Origin: Hirundichthys speculiger
Lineage: Eukaryota > Chordata > Actinopteri > Beloniformes > Exocoetidae
Length of the DNA stretch: 64,000 bases
Assembly: GCA_018398805.1 (NCBI GenBank)
Contig: JAGFBZ010000692.1
Span: 1 to 64,000 of the forward strand
Reading direction: 5' to 3'
Shown here in pieces: positions 11,358 through 23,300 of the stretch. The notes below the pieces were generated by a model. It searched no databases. It was not told the origin of the DNA and worked only from the letters and a program-made list of their open reading frames with translations. A program made the position numbers and the translations under genes. Position 1 is the stretch's first letter; the number at the start of each line of letters is the position of its first letter.

Positions 11358-14300
11358 ATGGATGTAAATCAAGCGAAACAGGAACACTTGCTGGCGCTGA
11401 AAGGTATTTATTATTCAAGGACGTGTGTGTCTTATTTTCTTCGGCGACGTCTAATGATAGAAAGAAGCAGATAATTAGACGTTAAACAGCGCCGAGCTTC
11501 GTTTCTGCTTCACATTGATTTCCAGAGTTTAACTGAAATGTTTTCAGGATTTCGTTCTCCAAACTCAGAAGCTGAAAACATAAATATGATGTAAAGTAAT
11601 TTGACATAATGTGGCTAAAGAGCTCAACGTTGGATTCCTGGTAGGAAAATAATTCCTACAAACTGTTAATATTTATATTAAACCAAGTGCACACATTATG
11701 TTTTATTGATCCATCTTTAGATTTTGATTACAGTAAACCCCGTGATATTGTCTTTTCATAAGCTTCAAAGATGTCTCATTTATCGCCGTTTTCAAAGTAA
11801 CAGCAGTGTGTTTAAAAAAAGAGAGTAAAGATCAAAAATCCTCAAAACAGCTTTTATTTCCGAACACTTTATATTCTAGTCCAAATGAAAACATGAAGAA
11901 AAATGGATCTAATTTGCTTCTAACTTCACAGAAAGTGAAGAAAAGGGATCATTAGTCTGTTCAAAGGAAAAGCAGCATCTGGATTTTTCTCTCCAAACTC
12001 AAACATCTACTGTAACAGTTGTGTCACAGCTGTTTCTGACAGCTGCTGGACATCTGTCTCCATGGAGACCACCAGCGTTTCTGACGTCACCCCACCAGTC
12101 TTCTACTGGATCCAGGTCCAGGAGGTTAAACTGGTGTGTTTGGGCTCGTTGTCTCGTTGAAACACCCATTTCAAGGACATTTGCTCTTCGCCGTGAGCCA
12201 ACGTGACCTCTTCAAATATTTTAATGCGTTCAGACACCATATCATGATGCTTCCTCCACCGTGCTTCAGTGTCTTCAGGGCTTTAATTCAGTGTTTGGGG
12301 GTCGTCTGACCAACTGTTTGTAAACCTCTGGACCCGAAGAGAACAATCCAGCTTTCATCAGTCCATGAATGTTGCTCCGTTTCTCTTTAGCTTCAAATCA
12401 GTACTTCAGTACATGTCAGGTTTTTTCAACTTGTGGAGGATTCTTGCTGATATCTTGGCCTGACATCGGCATCTTCTGATTGTTCCGGTCCTCACAGGTA
12501 ACTGTAGATCTTTGATCATCCTGGAGCTGATCAATGGCTGAATCTTTGCCATTTTGGCTCTTCTTTCATCCATTCAGATGGTGGTTTTCCATTTTCTTCC
12601 ACGTCTTTTCTGGTTTTGGTCGCCCTTTTAAAGCATCTGAGATCATTTTATCTGAGCGGCATAATTTTCTGCACTTCTTGATATGTTTTTTCATCCTCTC
12701 CGATCAATGAAGCTCGCCATTCTTCTCAACAACGTCTGGAACGACCCATTTTACTCGGCATCTCCTGCCTTCGTCCTTCACTCACCTGTTTGACGCCTGT
12801 TTTTATGTCGTCTCACTGACTGAACTCCATCTCTTTGAACAGTCTGATCGTTTTTCTCCACTTTCTGTCAAGTCAGCTGTGATAAATCTGATAAATGTTC
12901 CTTCGTGTTTTAATGTGGAACAGAATGTGGAGTGTGGTAGCCAGCTGATCTACATCTGTTGGCTACAAAACATTTCTGACCCTTAACCTGACCAACCGAA
13001 GCGTCCCACATCATGATACTACCCCCGCATACCGAAGCTCCCATCAGGCCTCTCTTCTTATCCACATGCATCCTTTAGAGATGCACATATTCTCTTTTTT
13101 CTTTATTTGATTCTGATGTCACAGAATCCCCTCAATTATTAATATTACAATTATAATTATTATTGTTCCTGTTGTTAGTATCAGAAGTCAGAATCGGTTT
13201 ATTGTCGATTAGGTAACTTCACATTACAAGGAATTTGCTTTGGTCTCAGGTACATCAACATTATACATATAAAGAAATTGTGGGCAGAAACAATATTGGT
13301 AATTTATTAACTATACTATCATTAATACTATCATTTGTACATATGTATATACCATCTCTTCTCTTTTATAAACAAGTACTTCTGTACTACTTTGTAATAT
13401 ACTTTTTTCTTTGCACTAGTTATACTATTTTATTTATTTTATTTTATTTTTGTTATACTAGTTTTAAATGTCTGTTTTGGCATTCCACGCGGGCAGCAAT
13501 GCAAGAATTTGGTTGTGCAAGGAAACTTGTTTTTATCTGCACATATGACAATAAATACTTTGAATCTTTGAATCTTGAATCTTAACAATATGGTGGAAAA
13601 TAAAGATATGTTAAAGAAAAAGGCACTGCAGCAGAAAAGTTATCAATAAAGTGATGAGAACGAGGCCGACCATAAAAGTGTCCAGGTTAGTAAAATGAGC
13701 AAAACCAGCGTTAACATGCGGAATATTATATTATAAATAGAGGTGTGAAAAGAAAATTGATTTGGCAATATATCACGAATTTTCGGCCACCCAATATAAT
13801 ATCGATTTTTCAGCTCCTAATATCGATTTTTTTGTTTTTTTCAAAAACAATATTAAACAATAAATAGGTTGTTTTGAAGCAAATAGTTTGTCCTCTGAAT
13901 GATCAAAATCATCTGATGAACATAAACAGCAACTTGATTTTTTATTTCTACTTTTAATTTTGATATTAACTGGGTAGAATATCACAAAATATCGTGATAT
14001 CGTTTGTGACCAAAATATCATGATACATATCGTATTGCGAGGTCCTTGCCAATACTCACCCCTAATTATAAATGTTAGTGTTCATGAGGCTGATTGTAGA
14101 GGGAATAAAAACATGTTTGATATGATGTTTAAGGTTTCATCTAACTGTAGGAAACTGCAGCACACCAAGAAAAACAGCATTAAATTTACATTAATTTAAC
14201 TGAATTATCATTCATTAGCTAGCAGCAACGACTGTAAGGTTCTCATAATGAATATTTGAGATAAATGTGCAATAAATGTCAGGAAAAAAAGAATTAAGGA

Positions 14301-17300
14301 CGACAAAAAAAATCAGAAAACCAAAAGAAAAAGGAGAAATAAAGTGTTGAGATGCGTTAAAAACAGCTGTTTGAAGGTAACGTGCAGAAACTGGAGAGAG
14401 ATAAACATCTGCATTTTCGTTGCAAAGTGCTACAAACGAGCAGGTTTCTTTTATTTTCACATATCGGTCCGTTACGTCTGTATCTGCAACCAGAACCAGT
14501 CGTGGGTCAGATCGGCCTCGACGGCTCGTATCTGGACTCGTCTCACCTCGTGAGCTTTTTCTGTCGCTCCATTACAGCAAACTGGAGACTGTTTTTCCCT
14601 CCGTCGTCCCCTCTGATCAGCAGGTTTCGTTCCTGTATTCATGACCCCACGCTAGAGCTGAGCGATTTTATTGATTCTGCGATATATATCGTTATTTTAA
14701 AGGGACAATTTACTTTGTCCCTTTAAAAAAATCTTTCAGAAAATGATGTAAATGTATTGTAAGCTGAATATCGATATATATTGTATCGTGAGACGAATAT
14801 CGTGTATCGTATCGTATCGCAACATCAGTGTATCGCTACAGCGCTACCGCACGCATGTGCAGACCTTTGCATGACTGAGCGGTGGTGTTACGCTAGGGAG
14901 GAAACCCGTGTGATGCGTGACGCCAGTCACTAACCACTCCCACTTTTGTTTTACAGTGATGCGGTTAACAAAACCGACTCTCTTCACGAACCTGCCGGTG
15001 ACGTGCGAAGATCGAGATCTACCAGGTGAGTCCGGGTCAATTATATTTTCTATTGACGACCTTCAAGTCACTGCTGCTAAAGGTGGATCTACAAGTTATC
15101 GAATCGTGGGGTACCTAGTGTTGCCCACGTGATTTTTGTTCTTTTAGGCTTCATTTTTGTTAAATCCACGATGGCGCGGTGGGAAAAGGTCACCATGTGT
15201 GCTGTTGCTTGTCTGAGGTCGTGATTTCCCGACACTGAGACCCGTTGTGGTCAGGTCTCCCGTCAGAGTTAGGATCTTCGGTTTGTACAGTTCTTTCTGC
15301 TGCTGATCGGACCAGTTAAAACATCACCAGCTGAGTTCATCCAGGAGGAGGCGCTCAGTCACTCTGAAACCGACTTCATTTCTGCTTCATCTGCACGTTG
15401 CTGGGAGGAAAGTGGAGTTCCGGCTGTGAACCCCAGCAGGCGGGAAGTTCCTGCGTCAGCATCTCGCTGCATGATGGGAGGCAGCATGAATAACGAGACC
15501 AGGGGTGTTTGGGAATTAGATCGCTGCTTATGCGTTAAAGACAAAAAAAGCAACGATAACTGGCCTCCTCTACGACTGTGTTGGTGCACCACACTCAGAC
15601 CAGTCAAACCAGCACAAAATGTTTAAGACGAAAGACTTCACCGAAGGACAAACGGCAGCCGTCGTCTTGGGTTAAATGATAAGACTTGAAAGAAGGTGAC
15701 AGCTGTCATTTTAAGAGTTCTTACGCCGAACTCATGATTCAGGACTCAACTGTAAATATAGATTTACAGCTTTTGATCGCCGGGCTTCCTCGAGTTTCCA
15801 CTGTTGTTTTTTTCCCCTCCTTCGGACTGCAGCTCAGAGCGACGCGCCGGTAATCGAACGCCGCGCAAACCGTAAATCACGCTGGCACTTCTGGGTAGGA
15901 TCTCTATTTATATACGTCGCAGTCAGGAGAAGCACATATTGAGGTTCTCGGGGTGATAACCGCTGGAAACGGTTTGCTAAAACACGTTAACTGGGTTTTT
16001 GGGTGAGCGGTGCTCTCGCACCGGTTAAATGTTGAACTGACTTCTCCATCTCAGTCTACAGCTTAAAGAAGATCAGGCCTAACCTGAGTCAGCTCGCCGC
16101 CAAAACCTTGCCGCCAAAACTCTCGCTTTGACTGCTGAAGCGCTCTCGAGGGTTCGGATTCGGGACCTGGTCCAGGCGGGTCTCACGAGCTGCTCTAACC
16201 AGCAAATACAGTGGTACCTCTACTTACGAAATTAGTTGGTTCTAGAAGTAGTTTCGTAACCTGAAAAATTCGTAAGTAGAGACGCGTTTTCCATGTAAAT
16301 GCCCTAATATGTTCCAAGTCCCTCAAAATTCGAGCAAAAATTTTTTTTAATTATAAATAATACATGAAATGACATAAAAACCTGTAAGAAATACAGTCAT
16401 GGAAAAAATTATTAGACCACCATTTTTTATTCACTTTCTTGTTCATTTTAATACCTGGTACCACTAAACGTCATCATGTGACTAAAACAGACAGAAAAGA
16501 AAACACTGAATGCATAAAAGCAGTGTTTTTGGCAGTACAACGCCATAGCTATTGATGTAAAAACTTAAGTGATTTAGGTTATAATCAAGAAAACCATGGA
16601 AAATGGTAAGATATCAGCTCTTAAATAAAACTCTTATGAGCAATCTTTGTGGTTATCGTTATGTTTGTCCAAACAAATGTACCTTTAGTTGTACCAGGCA
16701 TTAAAATGAACAAGAAACTGAAGAAAACAAGGGTGGTCTAATAATTTTTTCATGACGTACATGTTAGAACTAGAAAAGCGCTCGGAGAGCGCAGACCTCC
16801 AGCAAGGGCAGCAATTATCGAAAATTTGAAAGTGATCCAGAATCCAGGATTTCTTCCGGATCACACCCAAAATAAAATCAGTTCTTCCTTTTCGCATTTC
16901 CGGCAACTCCTGAAAATTTCATCAAAATCCATCCATAATGTTTTGAGTTATCTTGAACACAGACAGACAGACAGATAAAAACATAACCTCCTTGGTGGAG
17001 GTAAAAATTGTTTGTTTACCTGGGTTGCTGGGTTACGCTCATACAGAAAGGGATCCTCCTAGCCAATGGGATGCCAGGAAGATGCTAAGCGATAGCCAAT
17101 GGCAGAGCAGCTCGGACGCACCGCTTTCAAACCGAGATACAGAGCCGACAGCTATGTTTACGTTCGGTAAACTCTGGGAGCTTTATTTCTGGCTTTTGTA
17201 TCCTGAAATTTCTTTCGTAACTAGAGGCAATATTTTCCCGCTGAGGTGATTCGTAACCGGAAAATTTCGTCTGTAGAGACGTTCGTAAGTAGAGGTACCA

Positions 17301-20300
17301 CTGTATAAATTTCTCGCGGTGTTCAGAAATGCCGCAAGGCCAGTAGAGCGCAGAGTTATTCGAGCACGCGGCCTGCAGCCTCTGCTATCATCTCCTCATC
17401 GGTTAAGTTCGTGTTTGGATTCGATTTGCAGTTTTTAAGATAGAAAACTGGGACGGACCAGACTCAGAACTGGCAGATCAGATGTTCAAGAAAATTAAAA
17501 ATCGGACAAGAAAATCGCAAGTGGCAGCAGTGATGTGCAAACTTAGACAGATAAGGTTTAAAAAGATCTTGTCACAGATCAAAAAAAAGAAAAGAAGAAA
17601 GAAAAATTCCCACTGTCACCGATCCAGGTTTTCTGTTTGCTTGTCTCTAATTTCTTCTCCGCCTCCTGTGCGACTCAAATTCACGATCTCCTTTTTAAAA
17701 TCTGTCTCGGTTGTTCACAGGTGACCTGTTCGGTCGGCTCATGAAGGAGGACCCTTCCACGATCAAAGGGGCGGAGTCCTTAATGCTGGGAGAGATGCTC
17801 ACGCTACCGCAGAACTTTGGGTAACGGACACCAAACTTTCTGCTGAAAGCTTTAAAGCCACTCTACGTAGAAATGTCACTCCTGACCACACGGGGGCAGC
17901 ACACCATGAGAAAGTTGGTGTGTTGGCGTAAGATGCTACACACACCCCCCCGGGTTTAGGGGTATGAAAAAAAATCAATTTGGCAATATATCGCGATTTT
18001 AGGCCATCCAATATGATATCGATTTTTCAGCTCCTCATATCGATATCGTCAGTCTGTTGTAATGGTTACTTAAATGTGCAAAAACACTAATAATAACAAT
18101 AAATAGGTTGTTTTGAAGCAAATAGTTTTGACTCAATTTGTCCTCTGAATGATCAATATCATCTCATGAACATAGAAATCAACTTGATTTTTCATCTTTA
18201 CTTTTAATTTTGATATTAACTGGGTAGGAATATCGCAATATATCCTGATATTGCAATATTGTGATATTGTGTCGTGACCCAAGTATCATGATACATATTG
18301 TATTGCGAGGTCCTTGCCAATACTCACCCCTAATGTGATCAATATCATCTGATGAACATATAGAGCAACTTGATTTTTCATCTTTACTTTTAATTTTGGT
18401 ATTAACTGGGTAGAATATCGCAATATATCGTGATATTGCAATATTGTGATATCGTGTCGTGACCCAAGTATCATGACACATATCGTATTGCGAGGGTCCC
18501 TGCCAATACTCACCCCAGTGTGATCAATATCATCTGATGAACATATAGAGCAACTTGATTTTTCATCTTTACTTTTAATTTTGATATTAACTGGGTAGAA
18601 TATCGCAATATATCGTGATATTGCAATATTGTGATATCGTGTCGTGACCCAAGTATCATGATACATATCGTATTGCGGATTCCTTGCCAATACTCACCCC
18701 TAATGTGGTCAGTTGTGGCATCGTCATGCAGAATTTTAAAAGTTGAACGAGTGCTTTTCCTAACGCGCTCCTGCTTTTGCGTTGCACAGAAATATATTTC
18801 TCGGCGAGACCTTCTCCAGTTACATCAGCGTGCACAACGACAGCAGCCAAGTGGTGAAAGACATTCTCGTGAAGGTACAGTAGCCGGGAGACAGCTTTAT
18901 ACGAACCTTTCCACTCCCGACCGTGACGTGTTCGATGACGCGACTCCCCCAACAGGCCGACCTGCAGACGAGCTCCCAGAGGCTCAACCTCTCCGCGTCC
19001 AACTCCGCGGTGGCCGAGCTCAAACCCGAATGCTGCATCGACGACGTCATCCACCACGAAGTCAAAGAAATCGGGACGCACATGTGAGTGTCCCCCCTCC
19101 CCCCTCTGTTTGGTCTCTAAAACCGGCTCCGCCCACAAACCTCATCCCAGTCAAAACCCTGTTTTCTCTCTTCCCACCTCCAGTTTAGTGTGTGCGGTCA
19201 GTTACACCACTCAGTACGGGGAGAAGCTCTACTTTCGGAAATTCTTCAAATTCCAGGTGAGATTTGTTTGCGTGCTCTCATTAAGGTGACGGTGTCGAAC
19301 CCGTGCGCGAGCTTGGAGGCGACTTGGGAAATGCCACAGAGCCACAGCAGAGCGAACGCAGTGACCCGCCCCGGCGTGGATGGGCCGCCCCGCAGTCACT
19401 CGCTCTGTTCCTTTTAGTGTCAGATGATCCGTCAGATTTTGATTTTATCCTTCTCCCTGGTAGATTTGCAGCTTCTGTGGATGTCGTTTTGTTGTTTTGT
19501 TGCTGTTTATTTTGCAGCCGAATGGCAGGACAGGGTGAGAAAGCTCCAGGCTTCAGTTTTCAATCTATTTTCAATCAGGTTTTGAAGCCGCTGGACGTGA
19601 AGACGAAGTTCTACAACGCCGAGGTGAGTCCCGTTTCTTGTCGTAGCCAGGAACATTTTCACGTTGCTGCTAGAGTCAGTTAGTCTTAGACGGAGCCTCC
19701 AGGAAAACCCTCGTTCCCCCGCAGAGCTGAAACGTGTCGTAAAAGCCGTAAAAGCCGGAGATCGAGGGTTTTCCTGACTAAGCTTGTTCTTTTCTCATTT
19801 TCATAGCAGTAGCTTTTATTTTTTTATTTCATTTTTTTAAGTATATTCAACTGCAAATATTCATGATCATCAACTTCTGCATGTAACTTCATTTGTTCAT
19901 TGTGTCTTGTATTTTATTTTCTCCATTAGAGTGACCTCAGTTCTGTGGTAATTCTTTCTTCTGTTCTCATGGCTGAACGTTTCGCTCCTCTTCATCCCTC
20001 CTGGTGCTGCACACCGTCTCTTTCTGAGCTCAAAGAAAGGCGCAAAACAAAAAAAGAAGCTGGATCAAACGTCTGAATGTTAAAAAAAAAAAAAAAAACC
20101 TGATGACAAGTACAGCTCCATTATCGTCTTGTTTTTGTTTTTTTTTTTTTGCCCTTTCTTTGTCTGCTCACTCCTTCTTGCATCCCACACAGGGCTTGGA
20201 CTCTTTTTTTATTTTTTATTTTTTTTGTATTATGGTGTCAAATTGTTTGCGGGGTGGGGAGGTGTTTTTTAAAATAACTGGGCAAACTGAGTCGAAATTG

Positions 20301-23300
20301 GGATGATTTAAATGATGATCTCGCCGTGCAAGTATGAATGATGCTGGAACACCTGGCCAATTACAATCCTGTCAATTTAATGCCTTATTCCAATCGCTCG
20401 ACTTTGGCTCGGGTTTATTTCAGCGAATGGTACCGACATATGTGATTATTTTTCCAGTAACGTGTGAATTTGGTTCGGTTGGACTGGCCTTGCATGGAGC
20501 CGAGACGCTAAGCTCTGTGATTTCATATTAACTGAATTAAGAGTGGTTTCAGATCTTATGCTATGAATTGCAGGCATGAACTAATCTCTGCTTTTTTTTT
20601 TTTCTTTGTTTGTTTGATTCTTATTGAATTACACGGTACAGTAGAGGCTGCACGGACAGAAACGAAAGCAATCAATTTAACAAAATGCAGGTGCTGAAAC
20701 TGCACAGCCTGTTTGGGTATTTAAACACAAGTCTAATACAAGCTAATTTACTTCATTGATGTTGGGGCTGTAGACTTGTCAGACGGATGAGTATCTTTCA
20801 TATAACAGCACAGTGTGAACATTCCTGTTCCCAAATGCTTACGGCAGCTTCAGCAACGAGGGCTTAAATGCTCGTCCACCTGTGGACTGAAGTGCTGTGA
20901 CGTATTGGTACGTAGATAAGTTGATTTAAGCGTGCAGCCTCTACTGTGTCCTGCAGCTCAGCACTTGTACTAACACCACCTCAAAGGTACACTGAGCAAA
21001 CCTGATAGAAGCTAATGTGTCTGTCTTTGTTCATGTTTTAACGTCCTCAGAGGATGGTTGATAAGCTGTCAGTACTCTCACATCACCTGAAGAACAGCTC
21101 AAAGGATAGGTTCACAGGTTTTTTGGGGCTTTTTCTTGTATTTTTCACCAAAATTTAACTGTAATCCTTCCTCGTGTCCTTGCTGGCTGTTTAAACGGGA
21201 TGTTTCTGAGGAGTCTCTGCTAGAGGTGGTGGGGGGCTGAAATCACGGTCTCTGCTGTGTGATAAAGAGTGTTATTGAATTCAGCTGAAGCTCATACCGG
21301 GCCTCCAGCTTGGCCGGCCATCCTAATCCTCTTTGTCCACTACAAAGAATCAGTCTGGCTGTTCAGGGGCAGCACCAGCGATCCACAATCTGGGTCCTCG
21401 ACGGTCACCACCCCGCATGTCCTGGAGGTTTCTCTGCTCCAGGGCGGTCGATTCGAACCAATGGGTCATTAACAGGCTTGTGTGCACCTTGATGGCAAGC
21501 TAATGGCGATCCATTTGTTTGAATCGAGTGTGTTGGACCAAGAAAACATCTGAAACATGCGGGGGAGTGGACCTCAAGGGCCTGAGTTGAGGGAACACTG
21601 GACAGGATCGTCAGACGCAAAGAATCTGGCCTCTGGCTGGATCTACAACCAGTCAGAGAAGTGATGGGTTGGCCATTGGATGGGTACACAACCAATCAGA
21701 GAAGCGATGGGTTGGCCATTGGGTGGGTACACAACCAATCAGAGAAGCGATGGGTTAGCCATTGAATGGGTACACAACCAATGAGAGAATTGGTGGATTG
21801 GCCATTGGATGGGTACACAACCAATCAGAGAAGCGATGGGTTAGCCATTGAATGAGTACACAACCAATGAGAGAAGTGATGGGTTGGCTATTGGACGGGT
21901 ACACAACCAATCAGAGAAGCGATGTGTTGGCCATTGGATGGGTACACAACCAATCAGAGAAGCGATGGGTTGGCCATTGGATGGGTACACAACCAATCGA
22001 GAAGTGATGGGTTGGCCATTGGATGGGTACACAACCAATCAGAGAAGCGATGGGTTGGCCATTGGATGGGTACACAACCAATCGAGAAGTGATGGGTTGG
22101 CCATTGGATGGGTACACAACCAATCAGAGAAGCAATGGGTTGGCCATTGGATGGGTACACAACCAATGAAAGAAGTGATGGGTTGGCCATAAGGTGGGTA
22201 CACAACCAATCAGAGAAGTGATGGGTTGGACATTGGGTGGGTACACAACCAATCAGAGAAGTGATGGGTTAGCCATTGGATGGGTACACAACCAATGAGA
22301 GAGTTGGTGGATTGGCCATTGGATGGGTACACAACCAATCAGAGAACTGGTGGATTGGCCATTGGATGGGTACACAACCAATCAGAGAAGCGATGGGTTG
22401 GCCATTGGATGGGTACACAACCAATCAGAGAAGCGATGGGTTAGCCATTGGATGGGTACACAACCAATGAGAGAGTTGGTGGATTGGCCATTGGATGGGT
22501 ACACAACCAATCAGAGAACTGGTGGATTGGCCATTGGATGGGTACACAACTAATCAGAGAAGCGATGGGTTGGCCATTGGATGGGTACACAACCAATGAA
22601 AAAAGTGATGGGTTGGCCATAGGGTGGGTACACAACCAATCAGAGAAGTGATGGGTTGGACATTGGATGGGTACACAACCAATCAGAGAAGCAATGGGTT
22701 GGCCATTGGATGGGTACACAGCCAATGAAAGAAGTGATGGGTTGGCCGTAGGGTGGGTACACAACCAATCAGAGAAGCGATGGGTTAGCCATTGGATGGG
22801 TACACAACCAATGAGAGAGTTGGTGGATTGGCCATTGGATGGGTACACAACCAATCAGAGAAGTGACGGGTTGGCCCTTGGATGGGTACACAACCAATCA
22901 GAGAAGCGATGGGTTGACCATAGGGTGAGTACACAACCAATCAGAGAAGTGACGGGTTGGCCATTGGATGGGTACACAACCAATCAGAGAAGTGACGGGT
23001 TGGCCATTGGATGAGTACACAACCAATCAGAGAATTGGTGGATTGGCCATTGGATGGCCATTGGATAGGTCTACAACCAAGCAGATAAGCGAAGCATCTG
23101 ATGGAAGCAGAGCAGCAAACTAGTGTCAATGAAACACATCCAAAATGCCGTGCAGTGGAGTTGGAGGCATTGCATAAAGCCCGCCTCCGCTCTGCTGTGA
23201 TTGGTTTCGTACGTTCTGTTAGTCAAAGTTTGTCAAAAAGGCCAAGCATGTTCTCAACTTACTGTCTTTTTTTAGTGCAGATGATTGTTTTTGTAAAGCA

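Noticed and set aside
18179..18690. ORFs of 100-134 codons in trappc13 intron 3 ([24 protein letters not shown])
   Set aside because: The same frame appears wherever the family A MITE occurs, and it follows the triplicated repeat. No start or domain supports a gene.
21640..23092. CRISPR-like regular repeats
   Set aside because: The repeats are contiguous 43-bp tandem units without unique spacers, in a vertebrate intron.
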